This document shows positions 8,311 through 18,296 of a DNA stretch of 64,000 bases, piece by piece. The stretch is from Gordonia pseudamarae (GTDB taxonomy: Bacteria > Actinomycetota > Actinomycetes > Mycobacteriales > Mycobacteriaceae), in the NCBI RefSeq assembly GCF_025273675.1, contig NZ_CP045809.1, positions 2,976,001 through 3,040,000 of the forward strand, read 5' to 3'. Every line of letters starts with the position of its first letter. Position 1 is the stretch's first letter. The notes beneath the pieces were generated by a model that searched no databases, was not told the origin of the DNA, and was given only the letters and a program-made list of their open reading frames with translations. Both the position numbers and the translations under genes were made by a program.

Positions 8311-9353
8311 CAGAGGGTGTCGTTCAGCGTCTTGATCGGCATCGACAGATCGACGAGCAGATCCAGATCGTCCTCGGCGGGACGGCCGAGCGTGGTCAGG
8401 TAGTTGCCGACGATGACGGCGTTGATGCCGCCGAGGATGCCCTGCTTGGCGCCGAGGTCACCGAGGGTGATCTCGCGCCCGCCGGCGAACCGCAGGATGG
8501 TGCGCGGCAGCGCGAGACGGAACGCGGCCACGGCCTTGAGCGCCTCGGATGCGGGCAACACATCCAGATCGCCGAACGGGGTACCCGGGCGCGGGTTGAG
8601 GAAGTTCAGCGGCACCTCGTCGGGTTCGAGCTGGGCGAGCTGGGTGGCGAACTCGGCACGCTGCTCGATGCTTTCCCCCATACCGAGGATGCCGCCGCAA
8701 CACACCTCCATACCGGCCTCGCGCACCATCCGCAGCGTGTCCCAGCGCTCCTCGTAGGTGTGGGTCGTGACGACCTTGGTGAAGTGCGACTTGGCGGTCT
8801 CCAGATTGTGGTTGTAGCGGTGCACACCCATCGCGGCCAGCTGGTCGACCTGCTCCTGGGTGAGCATGCCCAGGCTGCACGCGATCTGGATGTCGACCTC
8901 GTTGCGGATGGCCTCGATACCTGCGGCCACCTGGCTGAGCAGGCGCTTGTCGGGACCGCGAACCGCGGCCACGATGCAGAACTCGGTCGCCCCGGTCTTG
9001 GCGGTCTGCTTGGCGGCCTCCACCAGCGACGGGATGTCGATCCAGGCGGTGCGCACCGGCGACTCGAACAGACCCGACTGCGAACAGAAGTGGCAGTCCT
9101 CGGGGCAGCCACCGGTCTTGAGCGAGATGATGCCCTCGACCTCGACCTCGGGACCACACCACTGCATGCGCACGTCGTGGGCGAGCTGCAGCAGTTCGGT
9201 GAGCCGCTCGTCGGGCAGGCGCAGCACCTGCAGTACCTGGTCGTAGTCGAGCGCTTCGCCGCGTTCGAGCACCTGCTCGCGGGCTACGTCGAGAATGTCG
9301 CGAGTCGCGATGTCGTCGCTGATGTCGCCGGGGCGGACGGGTGCCTGGGTCAC
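8310..9353 (-). CDS. bioB: Biotin synthase
   Basis: Radical SAM enzyme inserting sulfur into dethiobiotin. The 347-residue protein has the SAM cluster motif [10 protein letters not shown] (C83, C87, C90), and conserved [12 protein letters not shown] and [14 protein letters not shown] segments. The start is a GTG at 9353 overlapping the bioD stop as GTGA. It is followed by bsaP, which in mycobacteria supports its second sulfur-insertion chemistry. Length and motifs are normal. Confidence 0.97.
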   Translation of the reverse strand: MTQAPVRPGDISDDIATRDILDVAREQVLERGEALDYDQVLQVLRLPDERLTELLQLAHDVRMQWCGPEVEVEGIISLKTGGCPEDCHFCSQSGLFESPVRTAWIDIPSLVEAAKQTAKTGATEFCIVAAVRGPDKRLLSQVAAGIEAIRNEVDIQIACSLGMLTQEQVDQLAAMGVHRYNHNLETAKSHFTKVVTTHTYEERWDTLRMVREAGMEVCCGGILGMGESIEQRAEFATQLAQLEPDEVPLNFLNPRPGTPFGDLDVLPASEALKAVAAFRLALPRTILRFAGGREITLGDLGAKQGILGGINAVIVGNYLTTLGRPAEDDLDLLVDLSMPIKTLNDTL

Positions 9354-10078
9354 GAAAGAACTCCTGTCATGGGGTGGTCTGTTGATGTGGGGAAAGCTGT
9401 GTGCCGGTCGAGCCAGCGGGGATCGAACCAGGTGGGTGCGGCGTGCCGGAAGTCTGCGGGGTTCAGCGCGCCGGCACCGCCGGGGATGACCGCGATCACC
9501 GGCACACCGGTGAGCCGGGGCAGGTCGTCACGGTTGCAGATCATGGCCAGGTCGGGTTCGGCCGACCACGAACCGATGATGAGTCCGGCGACGGTGAGTC
9601 CGCAGGCGCGGATCGCGCTGACGGTCAGTTCGGCGTGATTGAGCGCGCCGAGACCCGGATGGACCACCACGATCACCTCGGCGTCGACTGCGCCGGCGAC
9701 ATCGAGCAGCGTCAGGTTCTCGGCGAGCCGCACCAGGATCCCGCCCGCGCCTTCGACGAGGGTCAGGTCGTGCGCGGCGGACAGCCCGAAGACGGTACGG
9801 ATGATCGTGGGCAGGTCCACCGGTTCTGCTCCGGCACGCCGCGCCGCGGTCTCGGGCGCGAGCGGCTCCGGGTAGCGGGCGCATTCAGCCGTCGCCACCG
9901 GCCCCGCAAGGTGGTCGATCACGGCGAGGTCGCCCGGTTCGCCGGGCCGCATCCCGGTCTGGACCGGTTTGCAGACCGCTACCGAACCATCCGCGAAGGC
10001 CGCTGCCAGTGCCGCGGTCGCAATGGTCTTGCCGACGTCGGTGGAGGTTCCGGTGACGGCCAGGATCCGCCCGCTCAC
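9350..10078 (-). CDS. bioD: Dethiobiotin synthetase
   Basis: ATP-dependent carboxylase that closes the ureido ring of dethiobiotin from diaminopelargonate. The 242-residue protein has the P-loop GTSTDVGKT at about residues 10-18, VCKPVQTG, and VEGAGGILV. The GTG start at 10078 overlaps the bioF stop as GTGA. Usual family length. Confidence 0.95.
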   Translation of the reverse strand: MSGRILAVTGTSTDVGKTIATAALAAAFADGSVAVCKPVQTGMRPGEPGDLAVIDHLAGPVATAECARYPEPLAPETAARRAGAEPVDLPTIIRTVFGLSAAHDLTLVEGAGGILVRLAENLTLLDVAGAVDAEVIVVVHPGLGALNHAELTVSAIRACGLTVAGLIIGSWSAEPDLAMICNRDDLPRLTGVPVIAVIPGGAGALNPADFRHAAPTWFDPRWLDRHTAFPTSTDHPMTGVLS

Positions 10079-11247
10079 CGAACCGTCGCCCCTACCTCGC
10101 GCAACGCCTCCAGGACCACGTCACCGACGTGGTCGAGGGTGGCGTCGTCCAGGTCGGCCCGGACGGTCAGCCGCAACCGGGAGGTGCCCGGCTCGACCGA
10201 CGGCGGACGGAAGCAGCCCACGAGCACACCGCGTTCCCGGCAGGCCAGCGCGGCGGCGACCGCCTTGTGCGGATCGCCGACGATCAGCGAGATCACCGCC
10301 GCCGACGGGGTGGGCGCGCCACACCGTTCGGCGAGCCGGACCGCGTTGGCACGCAACCGTTGCGGATAGTCGGGCCGGGCCCGCAGCAGACGCAGCGCGG
10401 CCAGTGCCGCTCCGGCGGCGGCCGGGTTGAGGCCGGTGTCGAAGATGAAGGTGCGGGCCGTGTCGATGAGATGCCCACGCAGCACGGCGCTGCCGGCGAC
10501 GAGGCCACCCTGCGCACCGAACGATTTGGACAACACCCCGGTGACGACGAGGTCGGGCGCACCGGCCACGCCGGATTCGGCGACCAGACCCGACCCGCCG
10601 GGACCCCGGACACCGAGCGCGTGCGCCTCATCGACGAGCAGCGCGGCGCCGTGATCGCGGGCGGCGGCGTACAGTTCACGGATCGGTGCGGGTTCACCGT
10701 CGACGGAATAGATCGAGTCGGTGACGACGAGGGCTCGGGTCTCGGTGCGTTCGGCGAGCACCGAGCGGACCGCCTCGTGGTCGCCCCGGTCGACGACGAC
10801 GACCCGTGCGCGCGAGAGCCGACAGCCGTCGATGAGCGAGGCGTGGGTGCCGGTGTCGCTGACGATCAGACCACCCCGACCGGCGAGCGCGGTGATGGCG
10901 CCGATGTTGGCGAGGTAGCCCGAGGAGAACACGAGCGCGGCGGGCGCACCGAGGAAGTCGGCGAGCTCGTTCTCCAGATCGGAGTGCAGACGGGTGGTGC
11001 CACACACCAGCCGCGACGACGTGGACCCGGTGCCCCACAGGTCTATCGCCGCGTGCGCCCCGGCGATGACATCCGGGTGGGTGCTCAGCCCCAGGTAGTC
11101 GTTGGAGGCGAGGTTGATCAGCGGGCGGTCCGCGTCACGGACGTACGGTTCGCGGTGCAGGCCCGCCTCGGCGCGCGCGATTCCGGCGTCGACGAGCCAG
11201 GACAACGCCTCGTCGGTGTGTACGGGGCCGGGTATGGCAGTGGTCAT
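10075..11247 (-). CDS. bioF: 8-amino-7-oxononanoate synthase
   Basis: PLP enzyme condensing pimeloyl thioester with alanine. 390 residues with LASNDYLGL, the [12 protein letters not shown] cofactor region, [13 protein letters not shown] and the PLP lysine in [11 protein letters not shown]. The ATG at 11247 overlaps the bioA stop as ATGA, which fixes the start. Confidence 0.95.
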   Translation of the reverse strand: MTTAIPGPVHTDEALSWLVDAGIARAEAGLHREPYVRDADRPLINLASNDYLGLSTHPDVIAGAHAAIDLWGTGSTSSRLVCGTTRLHSDLENELADFLGAPAALVFSSGYLANIGAITALAGRGGLIVSDTGTHASLIDGCRLSRARVVVVDRGDHEAVRSVLAERTETRALVVTDSIYSVDGEPAPIRELYAAARDHGAALLVDEAHALGVRGPGGSGLVAESGVAGAPDLVVTGVLSKSFGAQGGLVAGSAVLRGHLIDTARTFIFDTGLNPAAAGAALAALRLLRARPDYPQRLRANAVRLAERCGAPTPSAAVISLIVGDPHKAVAAALACRERGVLVGCFRPPSVEPGTSRLRLTVRADLDDATLDHVGDVVLEALREVGATVR

Positions 11248-12560
11248 CGATTCTCTCCCGGGGACGGCGACACGAGATGCCGCGCCGTGGCCGCCGAGGT
11301 GACACCCGCGCAGATCGCGGCGATATCGCCGTCGGTGCACAGGAACGGCGGCATGGTGTAGATGAGGTCGCGGAAGGGGCGCAACCAGACACCGGCGTCG
11401 ACGGCGGCCCCCGTCGCGGCGGTCATGTCGACGGGCGCGTCGAGTTGGACGACGCCGATGGCGCCGAGCACCCGGACATCACGTACGCCGGGCACGCCGC
11501 GCAACGGGTCGAGGCCTGCGGTGAGTCCGGCCGAGATCTGCGCGACCCGGTGGCGCCACGGCGAATCCAGCAGCAGGTCGATGGAGGCGACCGCGACGGC
11601 GCAGGCCAGCGGGTTGGCCATGAAGGTGGGGCCGTGCGCGAGGCCGCCGGCCTCACCGGCACTGATGGTCTCGGCGATCCGGGCGCTGCACAGGGTGGCG
11701 GCGAGGGTGAGGTAGCCGCCGGTGAGTGCCTTGCCGACGCACATGACGTCGGGGGCCACGCCTGCGTGATCGGCGGCGAAAAGCTCTCCGGTGCGGCCGA
11801 ATCCGGTGGCGATCTCATCGAAGATCAGCAGCACGTCGTGGTGGTCGCAGATCTCGCGCAGCGCGCGCAGCAGCCGAGGATCGTGAAAGCGCATGCCGCC
11901 GGCGCCCTGCACCACGGGCTCGATGATGACGGCGGCCAGTTCCGCCGCATGCGAACCGATCTCCTCGTCGAGTAGTGCGACATAGGCGTCCGCGTCGGCG
12001 TCAGTGCCGCCGAGCGCCGGCGGTTCGGGTACGAAGACCTGCGCCGGGAGCACCGACCGCCACATGGCGTGCATGCCGCCGTCGGGGTCGCAGACGCTCA
12101 TCGGCGTCAGCGTGTCGCCGTGATAGCCGCCGCGCCAGGTGAGCAGCTTGGTGCGTTCACCGCGACCGCGGCTGCGCCAGTACTGAATGGCCATCTTGGC
12201 GGCCACCTCCACCGAGACCGAACCGGAGTCGCAGAAAAACACCCGGTCGAGCCCGGCGGGGGTGTGCTCGACGAGCCGCCGCGCCAGCTCCGCCGCCGGC
12301 CGGTGGGTGAGACCGCCGAACATGACGTGCGACATCGAGTCGAGCTGGGCGGTGACGGCGGCATCGAGGACGGGATGGCGGTAGCCGTGGATGGCCGCCC
12401 ACCACGAGCTCATGCCGTCGATGACGGTACGGCCGTCGGCGAGGTGTAGTCGCACACCTTCGGCGTGGTCGACGACGAGCGGGACCGACGCCGCGGGCAC
12501 GGCACCGTAGGGGTGCCAGATGTGCTCGGCGTCGATCCTGCTGATCGTGGCCTCGTCCAC
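11244..12560 (-). CDS. bioA: Adenosylmethionine-8-amino-7-oxononanoate aminotransferase
   Basis: Class III PLP aminotransferase using SAM as amino donor to make 7,8-diaminopelargonate; first gene of the biotin operon. Motifs: [52 protein letters not shown] and the PLP lysine in [10 protein letters not shown]. The GTG at 12560 gives 438 residues, the usual length, and has GAGG about 8 bases upstream; the longer frame upstream is an arginine/proline-rich run without family similarity. The two BioQ sites lie about 90-130 bases upstream. Confidence 0.95.
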   Translation of the reverse strand: MDEATISRIDAEHIWHPYGAVPAASVPLVVDHAEGVRLHLADGRTVIDGMSSWWAAIHGYRHPVLDAAVTAQLDSMSHVMFGGLTHRPAAELARRLVEHTPAGLDRVFFCDSGSVSVEVAAKMAIQYWRSRGRGERTKLLTWRGGYHGDTLTPMSVCDPDGGMHAMWRSVLPAQVFVPEPPALGGTDADADAYVALLDEEIGSHAAELAAVIIEPVVQGAGGMRFHDPRLLRALREICDHHDVLLIFDEIATGFGRTGELFAADHAGVAPDVMCVGKALTGGYLTLAATLCSARIAETISAGEAGGLAHGPTFMANPLACAVAVASIDLLLDSPWRHRVAQISAGLTAGLDPLRGVPGVRDVRVLGAIGVVQLDAPVDMTAATGAAVDAGVWLRPFRDLIYTMPPFLCTDGDIAAICAGVTSAATARHLVSPSPGENR

Positions 12561-12647
12561 GGGTGGTGCCTCACTTCGTACGGGATCGGGAATCGGGGAG
12601 ATTCGGGGCCGGGGCCGGGGCCGGGTGCGGGGCTGCCGTACCGGCGT

Positions 12648-12664
12648 CCTGAACACTGTACAGG
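12648..12664. promoter_or_regulatory. BioQ-type operator 1 (CCTGAAC-act-GTACAGG)
   Basis: Imperfect 7-3-7 palindrome with one mismatched pair in the bioA-bioQ divergent interval. Its centre is 22 bases, two helical turns, from operator 2, so two repressor dimers would sit on one face. The pattern resembles mycobacterial BioQ sites; assignment is inferred. Confidence 0.6.
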
Positions 12665-12669
12665 CGATA

Positions 12670-12686
12670 CCTGTACGGCGTACAGG
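12670..12686. promoter_or_regulatory. BioQ-type operator 2 (CCTGTAC-ggc-GTACAGG)
   Basis: Perfect 7-3-7 palindrome 30 bases upstream of the bioQ start, in the same family as operator 1. A further half site CTGTAC overlaps the bioQ -10 region at 12708-12713. Confidence 0.65.
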
Positions 12687-12703
12687 AGGCGGTCCCGATC
12701 CCC

Positions 12704-12709
12704 TACCCT
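12704..12709 (+). promoter_or_regulatory. -10 hexamer TACCCT, leaderless promoter of bioQ
   Basis: TACCCT ends 6 bases before the GTG at 12716, with no ribosome binding site. The BioQ sites lie just upstream, over the -35 region, which fits autorepression. Confidence 0.5.
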
Positions 12710-12715
12710 GTACCC

Positions 12716-13285
12716 GTGAGCAACACGCGCGGCGACATCCTCTTCGCGGCCCGCGGCATCCTGACCGAGCACAGCCTCGCCGACCTGTCGATGCGCCGAC
12801 TGGCCACCGAACTCGGTGTTCGGCCGAACGCGCTGTACTGGCATTTCACCGACAAACAGACGCTGCTGGCCGCCCTCGCCGACGACATTCTCGGCGACAT
12901 CGCCCCGGCACCGGAATCGTTGCCGTGGGACGAACGCCTGGCGTGGCTGGCCACCGGGATGCGCGCGGCGCTGCTGGCCGTGCCGGACAGCGCCGAGGTG
13001 GTGTCGTCGAGCTGGGCCAGCGGCCTGTCGACGACCGAGGTGGCCGACGAGATCGCGGCGGCCGCACGACGGGCCGGCCTGGCCGAGCGGGATGCGCGGG
13101 GCGTGTCGACAGCCCTGTGCCAGTTGGTGCTGGGCCTGACGATCGAGGAACAGACCCGCGCCCAGATGGAACGGCTGGCGGTGACCGGACCGTCGGGCCG
13201 GGACTTCACCACGGAGTTCACCGACGCGCTCGGGGTGATCATCGACGGTGCCCGCACACGGGCGAATGCGACATCGGCGGGGTGA
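12716..13285 (+). CDS. bioQ: BioQ-type TetR repressor of biotin synthesis
   Basis: 189-residue TetR-family protein. The N-terminal helix-turn-helix spans about residues 20-48 ([20 protein letters not shown] then [14 protein letters not shown]), followed by a TetR C-terminal helical domain. It is divergent from bioA, as BioQ is in corynebacteria and mycobacteria, and two 7-3-7 palindromes fill the interval. Start GTG at 12716. Assignment is by family, position and operators; the way biotin status is sensed is not visible. Confidence 0.8.
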   Translation: MSNTRGDILFAARGILTEHSLADLSMRRLATELGVRPNALYWHFTDKQTLLAALADDILGDIAPAPESLPWDERLAWLATGMRAALLAVPDSAEVVSSSWASGLSTTEVADEIAAAARRAGLAERDARGVSTALCQLVLGLTIEEQTRAQMERLAVTGPSGRDFTTEFTDALGVIIDGARTRANATSAG

Positions 13286-13447
13286 GAATCACACGGACGA
13301 CGCCGGGGTCCAGGTGTGTTCGGGGCATGTCCCGCCGTTGCTCGGGCACGTTCGCCCGGTAGGTTGATAGGGGTCGGCACGCGCACCCCTCGGGTCCGGG
13401 CCGACCCGGCCGTCGGCACCCGAACATACCGAGGACTGAGGCACAAC

Positions 13448-15637
13448 GTGGCAGCCCCCAACGCTGTGGAAACCGGCGCCCAGGTGCCGGCCCCGAAGGC
13501 TGTGCCCGCCCACCGAACCGATCTGGACGGACTGCGCGGGCTGGCGATCATGCTGGTCGCGTGCTTCCACATCTGGTTCGGCCGGGTATCGGGCGGTGTC
13601 GACGTCTTCTTGGCGCTGTCGGGGTACTTCTTCCTCGGGTCGTTGCTGCGGCACGCGATCGGCGCGCACGCGCCGCGCGTCAGCCTCGGGGCCACACTGA
13701 ATCCCTGGCCCCGGTTGTCACGGCTGCTACGCAGACTGCTTCCCGCGCTGTTCACGATGTTGCTGGCGGTCACGGTACTGACGGTGCTGATCTTTCCCCA
13801 GACACGCTGGGTGAACGTCGGCCGCGAGGTCATCGCGAGTGCGCTGTACTACCAGAACTGGTATCTGGCCTGGAACTCGCAGGACTACCTGGCCGCGAGT
13901 TCGGCGAACAGCCCGCTGCAGCACGTGTGGTCAATGGCGGTACAGGGTCAGTTCTTCCTGGTCACGCTGGTGACGGCACTTGCTCTGGCCGGCCTGCTCA
14001 AGGTGGGCGCCAGGGTGCTCGCGCCGCGGGCGCGGCCCACGGTGATCCGCACGATCATCGGCGCGACCGTGCTCGCGGTGGCTGCCGCCTCATTCGCCTG
14101 GGCGCAGCACCGGATGGCGATCAACCAGCCGTTCAACTACTTCGACACCTTCGCCCGGGTGTGGGAACCACTGGCCGGCGGTCTGCTCGCGATCTGGCTG
14201 CCGACGATGCGCGTGCACCGGATGGTGCGCAATGTTGTCACCGTTGCGGCACTGGCACTGATCGTCTCGTGCGGGTGGTGGATCGACGGCGTCGATGAGT
14301 ATCCGGGGCCGATGGCGCTGGTGCCGGTCGGGGCGACGCTGGCGATCATCTGGGCGGGGGCCGTCGCCCAGGAGACGAGCCGTCCGGGTGAGGGACCCCG
14401 ACCGATGCCGGAGGTCAATCGGCTACTGGCCGGGCGGTGGCCGGTATGGGTGGGATCGATCGCCTATTCGCTGTACCTGTGGCATTGGCCGTTGCTGATC
14501 TTCTACCTGTCCTGGCGTGGTGCGGACGAGGCCGGTGTGCTCGAAGGGGTCGGCCTGCTGGCCGTCTCGATCGCCCTGGCCTGGCTCACCAAACGGTATG
14601 TCGAAGATCCGTTGCGTGGTGGGGCCGGACCGCGGCACGCATCGCGCCGTGTCGCCTGGCTCTCCTATCGGGCGGTGGTGTCGGCGGTCCTGGTACTGCT
14701 GACGATGGTGGCGGGCGTGGGCATCAAGGCGTGGGAGCATCACGTGTCCGCGACCGTCGTCGACACCCGCGATCTGGATCCGGCCGTGTATCCGGGTGCG
14801 CGGGCATTTCTGCACGGCGTACCCGTACCCGCGGTCGCCCCGCAGCCGTCGCCGCTCAAGGTGTTGCACGACTATCCGGAGACCTCCACCGACGGATTCA
14901 TGAGCGACTTCACCGACGGCGAGATCCACGTCGGCACCTATGGCGCACCGAACGGCAGCAAGACGATCGCACTGGTCGGCGGTTCGCATTCGGAGATGTG
15001 GATCACCGCGCTCAACATCATCGGCAAACGCAACGACTTCACGGTCAAGACGTACCTGAAGATGGGCTGCCCGCTGTCGACCGATCCCGAACCCAAGCAG
15101 CGCGGTGTGCCGTATCCGCAGTGCTACGAGTGGGGGCAGCGGGTCGTGAAGCGGGTCCTCGAAGACCGGCCGGACGCGGTGTTCACCACCTCGACCCGCC
15201 CCCACGACACCGCGTTCGGCGACTGGGTGCCGCCGGACTATCTGCCCATCTTCGATACCTTCCTCGATGCCGGCATCCCCATCTTCGGGATGCGTGACAC
15301 GCCGTGGCCGCACAACAGTCACGGCGGGATCGACACACCGACATGCCTGGCGGACGGAGGTTCGGCCACCGACTGCGCGACCCGCCGCGTCTCGGCGCTA
15401 CTGGATGTCGATCCGGCGCGGGCGGTGGCGGCGACCCGTCCCCTGTTCCATCCGCTCGACGTGTCCGACGGGGTGTGTCAGCGGCCGGGCAGTGTCCCGG
15501 ACCCGCTCTGTCCGGCGATCATCGGCAACATCATCGTGTACAAGGACTGGCATCATCTGAGCGCCACGTATGTGCGCAGCCTGACCGACGAAGTCGAACG
15601 CCAGATGGGCCTGGCCCTCGACTGGGCGGGTCGGTGA
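13448..15637 (+). CDS. OafA/YrhL-type membrane acyltransferase with SGNH-like C-domain
   Basis: 729-residue protein. Residues about 20-445 are an acyltransferase-3 domain with DLDGLRGLAIMLVACFHIW (its His is the presumed catalytic residue) and about ten membrane segments, including SLYLWHWPLLIFYLSW. The C-terminal about 260 residues are an extracytoplasmic SGNH-like domain with LVGGSHSEMW (Ser/His) and a late DWHHLSATYV. Such proteins O-acylate envelope glycans or lipids. The start is GTG at 13448, with GAGG about 8 bases upstream. A homologue lies next to the trehalose genes in M. tuberculosis (Rv1565c). The acceptor is unknown. Confidence 0.85.
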   Translation: MAAPNAVETGAQVPAPKAVPAHRTDLDGLRGLAIMLVACFHIWFGRVSGGVDVFLALSGYFFLGSLLRHAIGAHAPRVSLGATLNPWPRLSRLLRRLLPALFTMLLAVTVLTVLIFPQTRWVNVGREVIASALYYQNWYLAWNSQDYLAASSANSPLQHVWSMAVQGQFFLVTLVTALALAGLLKVGARVLAPRARPTVIRTIIGATVLAVAAASFAWAQHRMAINQPFNYFDTFARVWEPLAGGLLAIWLPTMRVHRMVRNVVTVAALALIVSCGWWIDGVDEYPGPMALVPVGATLAIIWAGAVAQETSRPGEGPRPMPEVNRLLAGRWPVWVGSIAYSLYLWHWPLLIFYLSWRGADEAGVLEGVGLLAVSIALAWLTKRYVEDPLRGGAGPRHASRRVAWLSYRAVVSAVLVLLTMVAGVGIKAWEHHVSATVVDTRDLDPAVYPGARAFLHGVPVPAVAPQPSPLKVLHDYPETSTDGFMSDFTDGEIHVGTYGAPNGSKTIALVGGSHSEMWITALNIIGKRNDFTVKTYLKMGCPLSTDPEPKQRGVPYPQCYEWGQRVVKRVLEDRPDAVFTTSTRPHDTAFGDWVPPDYLPIFDTFLDAGIPIFGMRDTPWPHNSHGGIDTPTCLADGGSATDCATRRVSALLDVDPARAVAATRPLFHPLDVSDGVCQRPGSVPDPLCPAIIGNIIVYKDWHHLSATYVRSLTDEVERQMGLALDWAGR

Positions 15638-15692
15638 CACCGGGCGGCGGGTGAGATGTGCTGGTCGAGATGACCGGTGCGGTCATCACCGA

Positions 15693-15698
15693 TAGGGT
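15693..15698 (+). promoter_or_regulatory. -10 hexamer TAGGGT, leaderless promoter of treX
   Basis: TAGGGT ends 6 bases before the ATG at 15705; the 6 bases between are pyrimidines and contain no ribosome binding site. Confidence 0.5.
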
Positions 15699-15704
15699 TC
15701 TCCC

Positions 15705-18296
15705 ATGGATGCACCGAGCGCGGAATCGACCGAGCCCGCACAGCCCGGCGGACCGGCCGATACCGTCAGTCCGAAACCCCCGCCTGTTCAGGTGTGGCCG
15801 GGTACGCCGTACCCGCTGGGTGCCACATACGACGGTGCGGGCACCAATTTCTCGTTGTTCTCCGAGGTGGCCACGGCGGTGGACCTGTGCCTGATCGACG
15901 ACGCCGGCAATGAGCGCCGGATCAGGCTCGAGGAGGTCGACGGCTACTGCTGGCACGGCTATCTGCCGAATGTTGGCCCCGGCCAGTTCTATGGTTTCCG
16001 CGTGCACGGACCGTACGATCCGTCGGCGGGTCTGCGGTGCGACCCGAGCAAGTTGCTGCTCGATCCGTACGGCAAGGCCTTTCACGGTGAATTCGACGGG
16101 GACGCCTCGTTGTTCTCGTACAGGTTGGCCCAGAAGGCCGAACCCGGTATCGAAGACCGAGCCACACCGGACGGGGACGCCACACCGGAGGTGCCGGTGC
16201 CGCAGGTGTTCTCACCCGACGCGGCCGATAAGTCCTCACCCGACGTCACCGATCCCGATTCCGGTTCCGCGGACCCGGGCGACACCCGGACCGTGACTGA
16301 TTCTGCCGCAACAGATCCGGACCACAACGATCCGACTATGGACGCCCCGACTCCGGACGACCCGACCCAGGATGATCCGGTGACCTCGGATTCCGGTGCG
16401 GTGGCCGACTTCGCACCGGAGCCGAGCACCGATGTCCTGGTCGATGCGGTGGAAGACGCCACACCGGTCCCCGATTCCGGCGACGACGATACCGAGCCCG
16501 CGGCCGACGATGCGGCGGCGCCGGCATCATCGGATCCGGCCATGCCACAGCTCAATTCGCTGGGCCACACGATGCTGTCAGTGGTGATCAATCCGTATTT
16601 CGACTGGCAGAACGATCACACCCCGGGACATCCGTACCATCAGACGATCATCTACGAGGCCCACGTCAAGGGAATGACCGCCACCCATCCGGAGGTTCCG
16701 GAGGAATTGCGCGGCACGTACGCGGGGCTGTGCCATCCGGCGATCATCGACCATCTGACGGAGCTGGGCATCACGGCGATCGAACTGATGCCGGTACACC
16801 AGTTCATGCAGGACACCGTGCTGCGCGAACAGGGCCTTCGAAACTACTGGGGTTATAACACGTTCGGCTTTCTGGCTCCGCACATCGAGTACGCGTCCGA
16901 CCCGGATCGCCCGGCGGCGGCGGTCACCGAGTTCAAGGCGATGGTCCGCGAATTCCACAAGGCGGGAATCGAAGTGATCCTCGATGTGGTGTACAACCAC
17001 ACCGCCGAGGGCAACCACATGGGCCCGACCATCAACTTCCGCGGCATCGACAACCATGCCTACTACCGGCTCGTCGACGACAACCGCGAGATGTACATGG
17101 ATTACACGGGCACCGGCAACAGCCTCAACGCCCGGCATCCCCATGTGTTGCAGCTGATCATGGATTCATTGCGGTACTGGATCCTGGAGATGCACGTCGA
17201 CGGTTTCCGGTTCGACCTCGCATCGACATTGGCGCGTGAACTGCATGATGTGGACCGGCTTTCGGCGTTCTTCGACATCGTGCAACAGGATCCGGTGATC
17301 AGTCAGGTGAAGTTGATCGCCGAGCCGTGGGACATCGGCGAGGGCGGATACCAGGTGGGTAATTTCCCGCCGCAGTGGACGGAGTGGAACGGCAAGTACC
17401 GCGACACGGTGCGTGATTACTGGCGTGGCGAGCCGTCGACGCTGGGCGAGTTCGCATCCCGGCTGACCGGGTCGTCGGATCTGTACGAGGCCACCGGCCG
17501 GCGGCCGTTGGCGAGCATCAACTTCGTGACCGCGCACGACGGTTTCACGCTGCGGGATCTGGTGTCGTACAACGAAAAGCACAACGAGGCGAACGGCGAG
17601 GACAACCGGGACGGCGAAAGTCACAACCGGTCGTGGAACTGCGGTGTGGAGGGCCCCACCGACGATCCGGAGATCCTGGATCTGCGCGGGCGCCAGCAGC
17701 GCAACATCCTGGCCACCCTGTTCCTGTCGCAGGGCACCCCGATGCTCGCGCACGGCGACGAGATCGGCCGCACGCAGCAGGGCAACAACAATGTGTACTG
17801 CCAGGATTCGCCGCTGGCGTGGATGGACTGGTCACTGACGGACAAGAACGCCGATCTGCTGACGTTCACGCGCAAGGCGATCGCGTTGCGGACAAGGCAT
17901 CCGGTCCTGCGCCGGCGCCGGTTCTTCGCGGGCAATCCGATCCGGTGGGGCGACCAGACCCTCGACATCGCGTGGCTGACGCCTGCGGGGCAGGAGATGA
18001 CCACCGACGACTGGCACAGCGGGTTCGGCAAGTCGCTGGCGGTGTTCCTCAACGGCGACGGCATCGGCGAAACCGACACCCGCGGCCGCACGATCACCGA
18101 CGACAGTTTCTTCATCTGCTTCAACGCCCACCACGACATGATCGACTTTCATCTACCACCGTCGTGGTACGGGCTGACCTGGGAGGGTGTGCTCGATACG
18201 GCGCACCCCACCGGCGACACCGAGGTGTCGGCGGCCGCGGAGGAGGCGCTGCCGGTGCGCGGCAGGTCGGTGCTGGTGCTGCGGAAGACATCCTGA
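15705..18296 (+). CDS. treX: Glycogen debranching enzyme TreX (isoamylase type) with long acidic insert
   Basis: GH13 enzyme cutting alpha-1,6 branches of glycogen, feeding TreY-TreZ. An N-terminal carbohydrate-binding fold (about residues 30-143) precedes the catalytic barrel. Catalytic residues: nucleophile D504 ([10 protein letters not shown]), acid E540 (LIAEPWDIG) and D612 (VTAHDGFTL). Residues about 144-283 are an unusual about 140-residue insert rich in D, P, S, T and A, placed where family members go straight from LFSYR to [14 protein letters not shown]. This makes the protein 863 residues instead of about 710. The frame is intact through the insert. The stop overlaps the treY start as TGATG. 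Confidence 0.93.
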   Translation: MDAPSAESTEPAQPGGPADTVSPKPPPVQVWPGTPYPLGATYDGAGTNFSLFSEVATAVDLCLIDDAGNERRIRLEEVDGYCWHGYLPNVGPGQFYGFRVHGPYDPSAGLRCDPSKLLLDPYGKAFHGEFDGDASLFSYRLAQKAEPGIEDRATPDGDATPEVPVPQVFSPDAADKSSPDVTDPDSGSADPGDTRTVTDSAATDPDHNDPTMDAPTPDDPTQDDPVTSDSGAVADFAPEPSTDVLVDAVEDATPVPDSGDDDTEPAADDAAAPASSDPAMPQLNSLGHTMLSVVINPYFDWQNDHTPGHPYHQTIIYEAHVKGMTATHPEVPEELRGTYAGLCHPAIIDHLTELGITAIELMPVHQFMQDTVLREQGLRNYWGYNTFGFLAPHIEYASDPDRPAAAVTEFKAMVREFHKAGIEVILDVVYNHTAEGNHMGPTINFRGIDNHAYYRLVDDNREMYMDYTGTGNSLNARHPHVLQLIMDSLRYWILEMHVDGFRFDLASTLARELHDVDRLSAFFDIVQQDPVISQVKLIAEPWDIGEGGYQVGNFPPQWTEWNGKYRDTVRDYWRGEPSTLGEFASRLTGSSDLYEATGRRPLASINFVTAHDGFTLRDLVSYNEKHNEANGEDNRDGESHNRSWNCGVEGPTDDPEILDLRGRQQRNILATLFLSQGTPMLAHGDEIGRTQQGNNNVYCQDSPLAWMDWSLTDKNADLLTFTRKAIALRTRHPVLRRRRFFAGNPIRWGDQTLDIAWLTPAGQEMTTDDWHSGFGKSLAVFLNGDGIGETDTRGRTITDDSFFICFNAHHDMIDFHLPPSWYGLTWEGVLDTAHPTGDTEVSAAAEEALPVRGRSVLVLRKTS

